A DNA stretch of 64,000 bases from Falsochrobactrum ovis (lineage in GTDB: Bacteria > Pseudomonadota > Alphaproteobacteria > Rhizobiales > Rhizobiaceae). The position numbers and the translations under genes were made by a program. The stretch spans positions 1 through 64,000 of the forward strand of contig NZ_QLMK01000004.1 of the NCBI RefSeq assembly GCF_003259955.1. The letters run 5' to 3'. The notes beneath the pieces were generated by a model. The model had not been told where the DNA came from, did no database searches, and saw only the letters and a program-made list of their open reading frames with translations. Positions 1-9,478 of the stretch are shown here, in pieces (positions within the stretch are counted from its first letter, which is position 1; every line of letters begins with the position of its first letter).

Positions 1-184
1 ATGCAAAGTAAACAAGGACGAAGCAACCTGCCGCTAGCAGCGCCGCCGCCCTCGTTGTGAAGCCATATAGACCCCAACAAACAAAACTGTCAACAAACAA
101 AATGCAAAAAGAAAGATTTCTTTTCCACAGGTGACGGTGGCTAAAGTTTAATCTTTTATAAGGAATTTTCCCAGTCGATTTTGT

Positions 185-1006
185 TTAAGCCGATTCTGAG
201 TTTTTAAGAAACGGTACAGCTGGCTGCCAGCCCATCTCTTCGGCCACCGCATCAGCCAAAGCACGTAACCGGGCGCCTACTCGGCTGATAAGTTCTGGCT
301 TTGCCTCAACGGCCAACATCGAAAGTCCAATGCCTGCCACCGGACGAGACTGACTGTCATATATAGCTGCACCGATACAAAACATTCCTTCGCGCAACTG
401 TTCATTATCGATCGAATATCCGTTCAACCTTGCTTGTTTTAATTCCTGCTCCAGTGCTGCAAAGGAAGTAACACTTGTTGATGTAAGCGGCACAGGCCAA
501 TCCGACGGCAAATGGCTTGTTCGCATTTCAATCGACATGCCGGCTAACATCGCCTTCCCAGTAGCAGTGAATATGGCGGGCACTCGCATGCCCCTACGAA
601 AACTAATCCCCAAAGGCGCGCTAGAATTTCGGCAGTCTAAATAGACGACCTCGGCGCCATCGAGTTGCGACAATGTCAATGTATAGGTATCGAACTCTGT
701 CACCCGGGACAGCGCATTGTGAAACGCATTTAAAATATCGGTGCTTGCCAGAAAAGCATCCGCCCAGCGCATTACCTTGGGTCCGATTGTGAAGCTCCCC
801 TCAATATTAAGTTTCAGCAACCCCGTCTGCACTAAAGTCTGGCAAAGACCATGGACACTGCTTTTAGGAAAACCCGTTTTTCTGACCAGTTCCGAAAGCC
901 TCAGCCCATCGCCAGTTTGAGCAATAGCATCAAGGATGGCAACTGCCCGAACAACTGCCGGGACCAGCGTAACGGAACCCTCTCTATCCAATCTGGTTAT
1001 AGCCAT
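185..1006 (-). CDS. IclR-family transcriptional regulator
   Basis: The protein has an N-terminal winged helix (about residues 10-75, with LSELVRKTGFPKSSVHGLCQ as recognition region) and a C-terminal IclR effector-binding domain. I chose the ATG at 1006 (273 aa) over an in-frame start at 1033 because AAGGAAGG lies just upstream of it. It is divergent from an aldehyde dehydrogenase gene, and two palindromes lie between them, so it very likely controls that gene and perhaps itself. The effector is not readable from sequence; a semialdehyde or a precursor of one is an inference from the neighbour. Family assignment is firm, ligand unknown. Confidence 0.9.
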   Translation of the reverse strand: MAITRLDREGSVTLVPAVVRAVAILDAIAQTGDGLRLSELVRKTGFPKSSVHGLCQTLVQTGLLKLNIEGSFTIGPKVMRWADAFLASTDILNAFHNALSRVTEFDTYTLTLSQLDGAEVVYLDCRNSSAPLGISFRRGMRVPAIFTATGKAMLAGMSIEMRTSHLPSDWPVPLTSTSVTSFAALEQELKQARLNGYSIDNEQLREGMFCIGAAIYDSQSRPVAGIGLSMLAVEAKPELISRVGARLRALADAVAEEMGWQPAVPFLKNSESA

Positions 1007-1058
1007 ATCAACCTTCCTTGATCGTTGACTCACTTACTCGAAACTGCTCTATTCATTT

Positions 1059-1096
1059 TACTGAACAACGTTCAGTATATTGAACGACCTTCAAAG
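1059..1096. promoter_or_regulatory. Two tandem palindromic operators, probable IclR-family binding sites
   Basis: A perfect palindrome with 8-bp arms and a 3-bp centre (TACTGAACAACGTTCAGTA, 1059-1077) is followed 19 bp later by a degenerate copy (TTGAACGACCTTCAA, 1080-1094). They lie on the same face of the helix about two turns apart, between the regulator start (1006) and the dehydrogenase start (1121). The arrangement suits a tetrameric IclR protein covering both promoters; the assignment to this regulator is inference. Confidence 0.7.
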
Positions 1097-1120
1097 TGCA
1101 ACGCCCTACGGATGAAGATC

Positions 1121-2572
1121 ATGATAGCTTTAAAAGACGGCTCGCTGCTCAAATCACACTGCTTGGTCAATGGCGATTGGATTAGCGCCACCGATAACCA
1201 GACAATTGAGGTGACCAACCCTGCTGATGGCTCAATTGTTGGAACCGTCCCCTCGCTGTCACGCGATACGATTAAGAAAGCTATTTCCGCATCGGCAGAC
1301 GCGCTTCCCGCATGGTCAGCTATGCCGGCAAAGGAACGCGCCGCGATTTTGCGCAAATGGTTTGAGCTCATTGTCGCCAATGCCGATGATCTCGCACTCA
1401 TCATGACGTCGGAACAGGGCAAGCCTTTGGGCGAAGCTCGTGGCGAGGTTCTTTACGCTGCATCTTTCATTGAATGGTTTGCTGAGGAAGCCAAGCGAAC
1501 ATATGGCGACATCATTCCTGCAACACAGCCCGGCCAGCGGCTGACAGTTATTCGTCAACCTGTCGGAGTAACTGCTGCTATTACCCCGTGGAATTTCCCC
1601 GCCGCTATGATCACCCGCAAGGCGGCCCCGGCTTTGGCTGCTGGCTGTACCATGATTGTGCGCCCTGCGGAACTCACCCCGCTAAGCGCTCTTGCCCTCG
1701 GTGTTCTCGCAGAAAGAGCGGGCATTCCCGCCGGGGTTTTGCAAATCGTCACCGGTAAAGCGCAAGAAATCGGTGCAGAATTCACCAGCAACGAGATCGT
1801 ACGCAAACTTTCTTTCACCGGTTCAACTGAAGTGGGCCGCTTGCTGATGGAACAATGCGCGCCGACAATCAAACGACTGTCGCTTGAGCTTGGCGGTAAT
1901 GCGCCCTTCATTGTTTTTGACGATGCCGATCTTGACGCAGCGGTCGAAGGCGCAATGGTCTCAAAATATCGCAATGCTGGCCAAACCTGTGTTTGCGCCA
2001 ATCGTATTTATGTGCAGCGTGGCATTTACGATAAATTTGCTGAAAAACTCGCCGCTAAGGTGAAAGAATTGAAGATCGGCAACGGTACGGAACCAGGCGT
2101 CGTAATTGGGCCCTTAATTGAAGAAAAGGCGCTCGATAAAGTTGAGGCGCATATTGAAGATGCGGTTTCCAAAGGCGCAAAGCTTGTCACCGGGGGCAAA
2201 CGTCTGGGCGGATTGTTTTTTGAACCGGGCGTTTTAACCGGAGTTACCTCCGAAATGCATATCGCCAAGGAAGAAACTTTTGGCCCCCTCGCACCTCTCT
2301 TTGCCTTCGATACTGAAGAAGAAGTGATTGCAATGGCCAATGACACCATATTCGGCTTGGCTGCCTATTTTTATACCGATAATTTCAGCCGAGCTATCCG
2401 GGTTAGCGAAGCACTCGAATATGGTATGGTCGGACATAATACCGGGTTGATTTCCAATGAAGTTGCGCCATTTGGCGGTGTCAAACAGTCTGGACTGGGC
2501 CGGGAAGGCTCGAAAAACGGCATTGAGGAATATCTCGAGACGAAATATATCTGCAGCGCTTACAAGAACTAA
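1121..2572 (+). CDS. gabD: NAD(P)-dependent succinate-semialdehyde dehydrogenase
   Basis: Aldehyde dehydrogenase superfamily member of 483 aa that would oxidise succinate semialdehyde to succinate, the last step of GABA or gamma-hydroxybutyrate use. Visible landmarks are the nucleotide-binding PWNFPAAM, catalytic Glu256 in LELGGNAP, catalytic Cys290 in NAGQTCVCANR, and a C-terminal FGGVKQSGLGREG. The ATG at 1121 is preceded by GGA at suitable spacing and gives the family N-terminus MIALKDGSLL; longer in-frame starts would run through the operators. It is followed by a clear terminator, so it is probably monocistronic under the IclR regulator. Closely related aldehyde substrates cannot be excluded. 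Confidence 0.88.
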   Translation: MIALKDGSLLKSHCLVNGDWISATDNQTIEVTNPADGSIVGTVPSLSRDTIKKAISASADALPAWSAMPAKERAAILRKWFELIVANADDLALIMTSEQGKPLGEARGEVLYAASFIEWFAEEAKRTYGDIIPATQPGQRLTVIRQPVGVTAAITPWNFPAAMITRKAAPALAAGCTMIVRPAELTPLSALALGVLAERAGIPAGVLQIVTGKAQEIGAEFTSNEIVRKLSFTGSTEVGRLLMEQCAPTIKRLSLELGGNAPFIVFDDADLDAAVEGAMVSKYRNAGQTCVCANRIYVQRGIYDKFAEKLAAKVKELKIGNGTEPGVVIGPLIEEKALDKVEAHIEDAVSKGAKLVTGGKRLGGLFFEPGVLTGVTSEMHIAKEETFGPLAPLFAFDTEEEVIAMANDTIFGLAAYFYTDNFSRAIRVSEALEYGMVGHNTGLISNEVAPFGGVKQSGLGREGSKNGIEEYLETKYICSAYKN

Positions 2573-2596
2573 TCCCCTATCAATGCGACACGAAAA

Positions 2597-2630
2597 AGCG
2601 GCGCCATTGTTTGCGCCGCTCTTTTTATTT
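2597..2630 (+). terminator. Rho-independent terminator of gabD
   Basis: AGCGGCGC (2597-2604) pairs perfectly with GCGCCGCT (2613-2620) across an 8-nt loop and is followed by CTTTTTATTT. Confidence 0.9.
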
Positions 2631-2672
2631 ATAGACCGCTAGAGCCTTTCTATTCCTAGCAACGGAAAAACA

Positions 2673-3263
2673 ATGTTACGCCGCCTTTACGACTGGACTA
2701 TTTCTCTTGCCGCCAGAAAGTCTGCGGAATGGTGGCTAGCCATCATCGCCTTCGTTGAAAGTTCGGTATTCTTAATACCGGCAGACGTGCTTTTTCTGCC
2801 CATGGCGCTTGCGCGGCCCAACCGTGTATGGCGCTATGCCTTCATTGCCACAGTAGCGTCGGTGCTTGGCGGAATAGCGGGCTGGTATTTGGGCCATTAC
2901 GCCTATGCACAGGTGGCCAAGCCGGTTCTTGAACTCTATGGAAAGCTCGACACATTCGAAGAGCTGCGCAAATCGACCAGTACCGACATGATTCTGTTGC
3001 TGCTGATCACATCCGGTCTTAGCCATTTGCCACCGATCAAAGTTGTGACGATCCTGTCGGGCGCGGCTGGGATCAATATTTGGCTTTTCATTGCCTCCGC
3101 CATTGTTGCTCGCGGCGCGCGCTTTTATTTCCTAGCCTGGCTGCTCCGCCGCTATGGCGAACCTATTCGCCACTTTATTGAGAAGCGTCTGGGAACGATC
3201 GCAGCTTTTGCAGCAATATTGCTTATCGCTCTCTACTTCGCCATAAAATATCTTCACGGTTAA
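2673..3263 (+). CDS. YqaA/DedA-like (VTT domain) inner-membrane protein
   Basis: Membrane protein of 196 aa with about four to five hydrophobic segments. The middle resembles the VTT/DedA superfamily: ESSVFLIPADVLFLPMAL is the re-entrant loop region and GGIAGWYLGHYAYAQVAKPV the following helix with its Gly-rich turn. Members of the wider superfamily are linked to lipid transport and membrane homeostasis, while the YqaA branch has no assigned substrate. A gap of about 84 bp separates it from dsbB on the same strand, so the two may be co-transcribed. Function is inferred from family only. Confidence 0.8.
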   Translation: MLRRLYDWTISLAARKSAEWWLAIIAFVESSVFLIPADVLFLPMALARPNRVWRYAFIATVASVLGGIAGWYLGHYAYAQVAKPVLELYGKLDTFEELRKSTSTDMILLLLITSGLSHLPPIKVVTILSGAAGINIWLFIASAIVARGARFYFLAWLLRRYGEPIRHFIEKRLGTIAAFAAILLIALYFAIKYLHG

Positions 3264-3347
3264 GCCGCCGCCACAGCCGCGACAAAATATTAGGTGTAGA
3301 AGATAGCCCCATAGAGTTTAGGTACGATATTACCTCAGGAACCATCA

Positions 3348-3872
3348 ATGCTGTCTTTATTTCATAACCCAATCGGCAAAGTTCAGGTACGGACTGCCGG
3401 AATTTTAACAATCGGATTAACTGTTACCATCGGCATTGCGCTGGCATTTGAACATTTCGGTGGCTTCATGCCTTGTAAGCTCTGCCTGGAGCAACGCACC
3501 CCTTATTATTTTGCGATCCCAATTCTTGCCCTAGCCTGGATCGCCGCCCTTCTAAAATGGCGCCCGCCGCTAACACGCGCCCTTCTTCTAATCGGCGCGC
3601 TTTTTATGGTTTACGGTCTGGCGCTCGCAATTTTCCATACGGGAGTTGAATTGAAATATTGGCCAGGCCCCGCAGATTGCACCGCAGCCACTATGAAAAT
3701 TACCCATCATGCGCACGATTTGCTAGGTGACCTTAACGCTACTCGCCCGCCAGCATGTGACTCCGCGCCCGGCTATTTTCTGGGCCTATCCTTTGCCGGA
3801 TGGAATGTCATTGCCAGCGCTTTATTTGCCTCAATAGGTATCTGCGGCGCTTTGTCGAAAGCGGGCAGATAA
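3348..3872 (+). CDS. dsbB: Disulfide bond formation protein B
   Basis: Four-helix inner-membrane quinone reductase (174 aa) that reoxidises DsbA and passes electrons to ubiquinone. Both cysteine pairs expected of the family are present: Cys43/Cys46 in MPCKLCLEQR, with the conserved Arg50 near the quinone site, and Cys111/Cys137 in the second periplasmic loop. Length and topology are normal. No dsbA gene is in the window. The next gene, an HNH nuclease, converges with it, leaving only 8 bp between the stop codons. Confidence 0.93.
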   Translation: MLSLFHNPIGKVQVRTAGILTIGLTVTIGIALAFEHFGGFMPCKLCLEQRTPYYFAIPILALAWIAALLKWRPPLTRALLLIGALFMVYGLALAIFHTGVELKYWPGPADCTAATMKITHHAHDLLGDLNATRPPACDSAPGYFLGLSFAGWNVIASALFASIGICGALSKAGR

Positions 3873-3880
3873 TCTGCTTT

Positions 3881-4453
3881 TCAAGGCTCAAGTTCGATAT
3901 CCCAATAAAGAAAATCGAGCCAGCTTTTATGCAGATGATTGGGCGGAAACAAACGGCCATTATTATGCAATTTCTGTACGGTGGGTATTTCCGGCTTTTG
4001 GCGGGGCCACATCCGTGCCACATCCGGCATCATTCCCCCCTTGCGTAAATTACACGGAGAACAAGCCGCCACAACATTTTGCCATGTCGTTAGACCACCT
4101 TTGCAGCGCGGTATTACATGGTCAAAGGTCAGATCATGGGAAGATCCGCAATATTGGCATTCAAAACGGTCTCGTAAAAACACATTGAAGCGCGTAAACG
4201 CTGGATAGCGGGGTGGTTTTACATAATCCTTGAGGCAGATGACGCTTGGAATCCGCATCGAAAATGACGGTGACGATACGGTTTGTTCGTATTCCGCGAC
4301 AATATTCACCCGCTCAAGAAATACAGCTTTGATCGCATCCTGCCATGACCAAAGGGATAGCGGATAATAGCTCAGCGGCCGAAAATCCGCGTTTAAAACC
4401 AGCGCAGGAAATCCACTTTGCGAAACGCTGCCTGTCGAGATGTGCACTGTCAA
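3881..4453 (-). CDS. HNH endonuclease (TTG start)
   Basis: Small HNH-family protein of 190 aa, conserved in rhizobia and brucellae as a chromosomal gene of unknown role. The HNH/zinc region is FECQYCG, then LTFDHVIPRCKGG, then AACSPCNLRKG, giving two CxxC pairs and the DH catalytic core. The longest frame begins at 4549, but the family N-terminus (FPALVLNADFRPLSYYPLSLW) comes shortly after a TTG at 4453 that sits six bases after a perfect AAGGAGGT. I take that TTG as the start. It lacks any restriction or phage context here, so a housekeeping repair or RNA-related role is as likely as defence. Confidence 0.88.
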   Translation of the reverse strand: MTVHISTGSVSQSGFPALVLNADFRPLSYYPLSLWSWQDAIKAVFLERVNIVAEYEQTVSSPSFSMRIPSVICLKDYVKPPRYPAFTRFNVFLRDRFECQYCGSSHDLTFDHVIPRCKGGLTTWQNVVAACSPCNLRKGGMMPDVARMWPRQKPEIPTVQKLHNNGRLFPPNHLHKSWLDFLYWDIELEP

Positions 4454-4703
4454 TAACGCACCTCCTTCGGAAAAATTCACGGAAAAACTCTCCGTGAACC
4501 GCGCCTTGGACTGAAATCGCCATGCGTTCATTCCATGCGTCCATTCCAAGCGCTCTCAAGGCTCGAACTTCATGAGCAGTATTACAATCTGCGGATAACT
4601 TGTCTCCGCGAATCGAACACTGCCACTATCCGACTGAAATAATGTAAGCCCCAGGTGACAGAATTGTGAAGCAGAAACGTAAATGCGTGAGCCCAATAGT
4701 AAA

Positions 4704-5348
4704 TTATTGTACGGGAAACGCACTTCGCCCCTTCATATGAGCGTAATATGCCCAAAATAACCGCGCTGCCACCCCACGCCAAGGCACCCATTGTTCTGCA
4801 ACCACGCGCAATTCGTTTGCGTTGGGCCGGTTTTCATAACCAAATGCATGTCCGACAGCCGCCTGTAAGGCCACATCTCCGGCAGGGAATATATCCGGAT
4901 GCCCTTCCGCAAAAAGCAAATAAACCTCGGCGGTCCAAGGCCCTATTCCTTTAAGCCCAACAAGTTGCGCCAATGCCTCTTCCGTCGACTGATCGCAAAG
5001 CGCATGAAGGTCGACGGCGTTAGAAGTTATTGCTGCGCTAAGAGCTGACAATGTCACCTGCTTGGAACGCGAAAGGCCCGCCGCCCGCCATACGGCCTCG
5101 CCTGCAGCCATAAAGTTTTCCGGCGTGAGCGGATCTATATATGCATTAAGCCTCGTCCAAATAGCGCTCGCACTTGCGATTGAAAGCTGTTGCCCCACCA
5201 CGATGGAAGCCAGACTTTGAAAACCCGGTTCAAAGCGCCGCAACGGCACTGGCTGAGCCAAATCTAGCACCCTCTGCAATCGCGGATCCGCATCCACCAG
5301 CCATCTGAGCCCGACTGCGATATCTTCGAGCTTATTAATTCGGTGCAT
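4704..5348 (-). CDS. DNA-3-methyladenine glycosylase II (AlkA-like)
   Basis: HhH-GPD superfamily base-excision glycosylase of 214 aa. The helix-hairpin-helix LVGLKGIGPWTAEVYLLF is followed by the catalytic Asp in FPAGDVALQAAVG, the order seen in AlkA. The N-terminal TBP-like domain of E. coli AlkA is absent, as is usual for the short alphaproteobacterial type. It would excise alkylated purines from DNA. The gene is divergent from gluQ (72 bp between starts). Downstream, 4454-4703 holds nothing I can recognise. Confidence 0.88.
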   Translation of the reverse strand: MHRINKLEDIAVGLRWLVDADPRLQRVLDLAQPVPLRRFEPGFQSLASIVVGQQLSIASASAIWTRLNAYIDPLTPENFMAAGEAVWRAAGLSRSKQVTLSALSAAITSNAVDLHALCDQSTEEALAQLVGLKGIGPWTAEVYLLFAEGHPDIFPAGDVALQAAVGHAFGYENRPNANELRVVAEQWVPWRGVAARLFWAYYAHMKGRSAFPVQ

Positions 5349-5420
5349 CGGGCGCCCTCTTTAATTTTAATTCCCGCCATCCTATCAATTGTAGCAAAAT
5401 CACAACCGACGATGTAAAAA

Positions 5421-6296
5421 ATGAACCAGCCCGTTTTCCGTTTTGCGCCCAGCCCCCATGACCATTTGCACTTGGGCCATGCTTACTCCGCTATGCTTAA
5501 TGCAAAAATGGCCGCAGAAATGGGCGGTCGCTTCCTATTGCGAATAGAAGATATTGATTCCACTCGCTGTAACCCGGATTTCGAAAAATCGATCTACGAT
5601 GATCTGCGCTGGCTAGGCCTTGAATGGGAAACGCCCGTACGTCGCCAATCTGAACATTTTTCGGAATATCGAAACGCGCTCACCCGCCTGGCCGATATGG
5701 GCCTTGTTTATCCAGCTTTTCTTTCCCGTGCCCAATTGCACTCACGTATTAAAGAAGCCCAGTCCAAAGGAGAAGTCTGGCCCTGCGATCCTGATGCTAC
5801 GCCTCTTTATCCTATCGATGAACGCGACATGACCGAAGATCAACAGTTGCAAATGATAGCAACCGGCATTCCCTATGCCTGGCGGATAAATATGGATAAG
5901 GCTTTGGCCACCATCAATAAGCCTCTTTATTGGAACGAAACGGGCGTTGGACCGCGTGGCGAAACAGGGCGCATTACTGCCGAACCCGAAAAGTGGGGTG
6001 ATGTGATCATTGCGCGCAACGATACACCGACCAGCTATCATCTTTCGGTTGTCGTTGATGATGCCTTACAAGGCGTAACGCACATCGTCCGCAGTCATGA
6101 TCTTTTCTATGTCACATCTATCCATCGGCTATTGCAGGAACTCTTAGAGCTGCCCGTTCCGTTATATCATCACCACAAGCTCGTGCGTGAGGAAGATGGC
6201 GCCAAGCTCTCGAAAACACGTCGAAAACTCTCTCTTAAAGAGTTGCGCGCTGAAGGCTGGACACCCGAAGCCATTCGCGAAGAGTTGAAAATATAG
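5421..6296 (+). CDS. gluQ: Glutamyl-Q tRNA(Asp) synthetase
   Basis: Truncated GluRS paralogue (291 aa, catalytic core only, no anticodon-binding domain) that attaches glutamate to queuosine in tRNA(Asp). Class I signatures are present: HLGHAYSAML for HIGH and AKLSKTRRK for KMSKS, plus FAPSPHDHLHLGH at the N-terminus and RIEDIDSTRC. The zinc cysteines expected around residues 95-120 (CxC...C in the E. coli enzyme) are missing: the sequence there reads VYPAFLSRAQ, with only one Cys further on (WPCDPD). This suggests a zinc-free variant. Function by family is secure. Confidence 0.9.
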   Translation: MNQPVFRFAPSPHDHLHLGHAYSAMLNAKMAAEMGGRFLLRIEDIDSTRCNPDFEKSIYDDLRWLGLEWETPVRRQSEHFSEYRNALTRLADMGLVYPAFLSRAQLHSRIKEAQSKGEVWPCDPDATPLYPIDERDMTEDQQLQMIATGIPYAWRINMDKALATINKPLYWNETGVGPRGETGRITAEPEKWGDVIIARNDTPTSYHLSVVVDDALQGVTHIVRSHDLFYVTSIHRLLQELLELPVPLYHHHKLVREEDGAKLSKTRRKLSLKELRAEGWTPEAIREELKI

Positions 6297-6422
6297 CCGG
6301 CATTTATGCCGTTACGTTATAAATGATATGCCAAAAGCCCAATTGACGTCGCGTTGCAAAGGGTTTCATCTGCAATAATTAAATTACCAGTAGCAGAAGC
6401 CCTATTTTGAAGGAGATGATTC

Positions 6423-8591
6423 ATGAGTAAATACGTTGAGATCGAAGGTCTGCGTGTAGAGCCTGCACTCGTGGATTTTCTCGTTAAGGAAGCAACCCCG
6501 GGCACTGGGGTTGAGCCCGCTCATTTCTGGAAGGGATTTGCGCAAATAGTGCGCGACCTTGCACCCAAAAACCGCGCGCTTCTTGCCAGGCGCGACGAGT
6601 TACAAGCAAAAATCGACGCTTGGCATAAAGAAAATCGCGGAAAATATGATCAGGAACAATATAAAGAGTTCCTCCGTGAGATCGGCTATCTTCTGCCCGA
6701 AGGCGACGATTTTAAAGTTTCAACAGCCAATGTTGATGCTGAAATTGCGCATATCGCTGGGCCTCAGCTCGTTGTGCCGGTGATGAATGCCCGTTACGCG
6801 CTCAACGCCGCAAATGCTCGGTGGGGCTCGCTTTATGACGCGCTTTACGGAACAGATGCTATTTCCGAATCGGATGGAGCGGAAAAAACAACCGGATATA
6901 ATCCAAAGCGTGGCGCGAAAGTGATTGCCTGGGCCAAAAACTTTCTGGATCAGAGCGCACCATTGGCCAAAAACAATTGGGCGAATGTTGTTGGTCTAAC
7001 CGTCCAATCTGGCCAGCTTTTACTCACACTTTCAGACGGCACTACCGCTCATTTGGCCGATCCAGCTCAGTTTAAAGGCTATAATGGGTCGCCTGACGCC
7101 CCAACAAATATTCTGCTTGTTAAAAACAACATGCATGTGGATATTGTCGTGGATGCTAACCATCCCATCGGCAAGGACGACCCGGCCCATATTGCGGATG
7201 TGATTCTCGAATCAGCCATCAGCACTATTCAAGATTGCGAAGATTCGATCGCTGCCGTTGATGCACAAGACAAGGTAGCCGTCTATCGCAACTGGCTCGG
7301 CCTTATGAAGGGTGACCTCGAAGAGACCTTTGAGAAAAACGGCAAGCCACTTACGCGCCGCCTCAATGGCGACCGCAGCTACCATGCCCCCGATGGCTCA
7401 AGCTTCACCTTAAAAGGCCGCTCCTTGATGCTGGTGCGCAATGTTGGCCACCTGATGGCCAATCCGGCAATTCTTGATCAGGATGGCAATGAAGTGCCTG
7501 AAGGGATTATGGATGCGGCCTTTACCAGCCTGATCGCAATGCATGACATTGGCCCCAATGGTCGGCGTATGAACTCGCGTGAAGGCTCGGTTTATATCGT
7601 CAAACCAAAAATGCACGGGCCAGAAGAGGTCGCATTTGCAAATGAAATCTTCACCCGCACCGAAGAACTACTCGGCCTCGCGCCCAATACTCTGAAAATG
7701 GGTATTATGGATGAGGAACGCCGCACGACCGTAAACCTCAAAGAGGCGATTCGCGCTGCCAAAGATCGGGTTGTGTTCATCAATACCGGTTTTCTGGATC
7801 GCACCGGCGATGAAATCCATACCGCAATGGAAGCAGGCCCGATGATTCGCAAGGGCGACATGAAACAGGCCGCGTGGATCGGCGCTTATGAGCAATGGAA
7901 TGTCGATATAGGCTTGGAATGCGGCCTGTCCGGCCGGGCGCAAATCGGCAAGGGCATGTGGGCTATGCCCGATTTAATGGCAGCAATGCTGGAGCAAAAA
8001 ATTGCTCATCCGCAGGCCGGCGCCAATACCGCATGGGTTCCGTCACCAACCGCAGCAACGCTTCACGCAACCCATTATCACAAGGTTGATGTTGCTGCCA
8101 TTCAAGAGGAGCTCAAGTCCCGTAAGCGCGCAAGCCTTGATGATATTCTTTCGGTTCCCGTCGCAAGCTTACCCAACTGGACAACAGAAGATATCCAGAA
8201 AGAGATCGACAATAATGCGCAAGGTATTCTTGGCTATGTCGTTCGCTGGATTGATCAGGGCGTTGGCTGCTCCAAAGTACTCGATATAAATAATGTTGGT
8301 CTAATGGAAGACCGTGCCACTTTACGCATTTCGGCGCAACACATTGCCAATTGGCTTCATCACGGCGTGGTTTCTGAGGCGCAAGTCATGGAAACATTGA
8401 AGCGAATGGCTGCTGTGGTCGACAAGCAGAATGAAGGCGACCCTCTTTATCAACCAATGGCGCCAGATTTTGACAAATCCATCGCTTTCCAGGCTGCGTG
8501 TGATCTTGTGTTCAAAGGGCGTGAGCAGCCCAACGGCTATACTGAACCTATTCTTCATCAACGCCGACTTGAGCTTAAGCAATCCGCTTAA
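6423..8591 (+). CDS. glcB: Malate synthase G
   Basis: Full-length (722 aa) monomeric malate synthase that condenses glyoxylate with acetyl-CoA to malate. Recognisable blocks include [59 protein letters not shown] and the near-C-terminal [18 protein letters not shown]-like segment with its catalytic Asp ([11 protein letters not shown]). AAGGAGATGATTC precedes the ATG. No isocitrate lyase gene is adjacent, so glyoxylate may come from a distant aceA or from glycolate. It ends at a stem-loop at 8603-8631. Confidence 0.95.
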   Translation: MSKYVEIEGLRVEPALVDFLVKEATPGTGVEPAHFWKGFAQIVRDLAPKNRALLARRDELQAKIDAWHKENRGKYDQEQYKEFLREIGYLLPEGDDFKVSTANVDAEIAHIAGPQLVVPVMNARYALNAANARWGSLYDALYGTDAISESDGAEKTTGYNPKRGAKVIAWAKNFLDQSAPLAKNNWANVVGLTVQSGQLLLTLSDGTTAHLADPAQFKGYNGSPDAPTNILLVKNNMHVDIVVDANHPIGKDDPAHIADVILESAISTIQDCEDSIAAVDAQDKVAVYRNWLGLMKGDLEETFEKNGKPLTRRLNGDRSYHAPDGSSFTLKGRSLMLVRNVGHLMANPAILDQDGNEVPEGIMDAAFTSLIAMHDIGPNGRRMNSREGSVYIVKPKMHGPEEVAFANEIFTRTEELLGLAPNTLKMGIMDEERRTTVNLKEAIRAAKDRVVFINTGFLDRTGDEIHTAMEAGPMIRKGDMKQAAWIGAYEQWNVDIGLECGLSGRAQIGKGMWAMPDLMAAMLEQKIAHPQAGANTAWVPSPTAATLHATHYHKVDVAAIQEELKSRKRASLDDILSVPVASLPNWTTEDIQKEIDNNAQGILGYVVRWIDQGVGCSKVLDINNVGLMEDRATLRISAQHIANWLHHGVVSEAQVMETLKRMAAVVDKQNEGDPLYQPMAPDFDKSIAFQAACDLVFKGREQPNGYTEPILHQRRLELKQSA

Positions 8592-8602
8592 ACAAACATT
8601 AT

Positions 8603-8634
8603 GTGTATCGGCGGCAAAACCGCCGGTACACTTT
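8603..8634 (+). terminator. Stem-loop after glcB, probable terminator
   Basis: GTGTATCGGCGG (8603-8614) pairs with CCGCCGGTACAC (8620-8631) over 12 positions with one U-G pair and a CAAAA loop. Only a short T stretch (TTTA) follows, so termination efficiency is uncertain. Confidence 0.6.
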
Positions 8635-8679
8635 AGATGCCGACAAATAATCGTCGGATATAGAAAGCGCCAATAATTT

Positions 8680-8694
8680 ATGGAATCATTCCAT
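8680..8694. promoter_or_regulatory. Palindrome upstream of dut, role unknown
   Basis: ATGGAATCATTCCAT is a perfect 15-bp palindrome with a single central base in the 288-bp gap between glcB and dut, 185 bp ahead of dut. No regulator is suggested by the neighbours. The rest of the gap is AT-rich and holds no gene I can support. Confidence 0.3.
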
Positions 8695-8879
8695 TCGTGG
8701 AAATTTTGAGCTTCAAGCCTCTATTGCTACTGGTGAGCACTCCGACTTCTATCCTTTAGCTTAATTTTAAAAATAATTTCCCTAGTCTCTCATTATTAAT
8801 CCGCAAATAGGCGGTACACCTTGTCAGTGTTTTTTCGTATGAGCGTCACTCATTATTTCTGCTAGGAAAGGCTCCCTCA

Positions 8880-9353
8880 ATGACAGCTCCCTCGTCTTCA
8901 GCCCCATTACTCGGCATCATTCGGCTTGATCATGCCAACGGCCTAGATCTTCCATCATACGAAACCAGTGGCTCGTCAGGCATGGATTTACGCGCGGCAG
9001 TAGCTGAAGACCGTGAAATTGTTTTGCTTCCCGGGCGGCGCACACTCGTACCCACCGGACTCATTTTTGAGATCCCAACCGGATTAGAAGTTCAAATCCG
9101 GCCCCGTTCCGGTTTGGCATTCAAGCATGGCATCACCTGTTTAAACACGCCCGGAACGATCGATTCTGATTTCCGTGGCGAGATCAAAGTTCTTTTGATA
9201 AATCTAGGCGATGAAGACTTTCGAATTCAGCGAGGAATGCGCATCGCTCAAGCGGTGGTTTCGCCGGTCTTACAAGTAAATATTGAGGTCCGGTCCGAGA
9301 TCAGCGAGACTTCGCGCGGTGCGGGTGGTTTCGGATCTACCGGGATCGGTTAA
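8880..9353 (+). CDS. dut: Deoxyuridine 5'-triphosphate nucleotidohydrolase (dUTPase)
   Basis: Trimeric dUTPase of 157 aa, hydrolysing dUTP to dUMP and pyrophosphate. All five family motifs can be read: GSSGMDLRA (1), [11 protein letters not shown] (2), [21 protein letters not shown]-type region (3, with the catalytic Asp), [11 protein letters not shown] (4) and the C-terminal [10 protein letters not shown] (5). In relatives dut often follows coaBC; here coaBC is absent and dut stands alone between glcB and the macAB pair. AGGAAAGG precedes the start at a slightly long distance. Confidence 0.95.
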   Translation: MTAPSSSAPLLGIIRLDHANGLDLPSYETSGSSGMDLRAAVAEDREIVLLPGRRTLVPTGLIFEIPTGLEVQIRPRSGLAFKHGITCLNTPGTIDSDFRGEIKVLLINLGDEDFRIQRGMRIAQAVVSPVLQVNIEVRSEISETSRGAGGFGSTGIG

Positions 9354-9478
9354 TGAATACAAATATCCAAATTTGGACCAATTATTACTTATAATAAACT
9401 ACTTATTTGTATCCACTTTATTGGACTTACGGACTAGGTGACAAATATTTAAGATGTATTTGTGGATCAAAACCCTTA

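Noticed and set aside
107-124. AAAAGAAA/TTTCTTTT inverted repeat as a terminator
   Set aside because: An A/T-only stem with a two-base centre would be unstable; I see no supporting context at the window edge.
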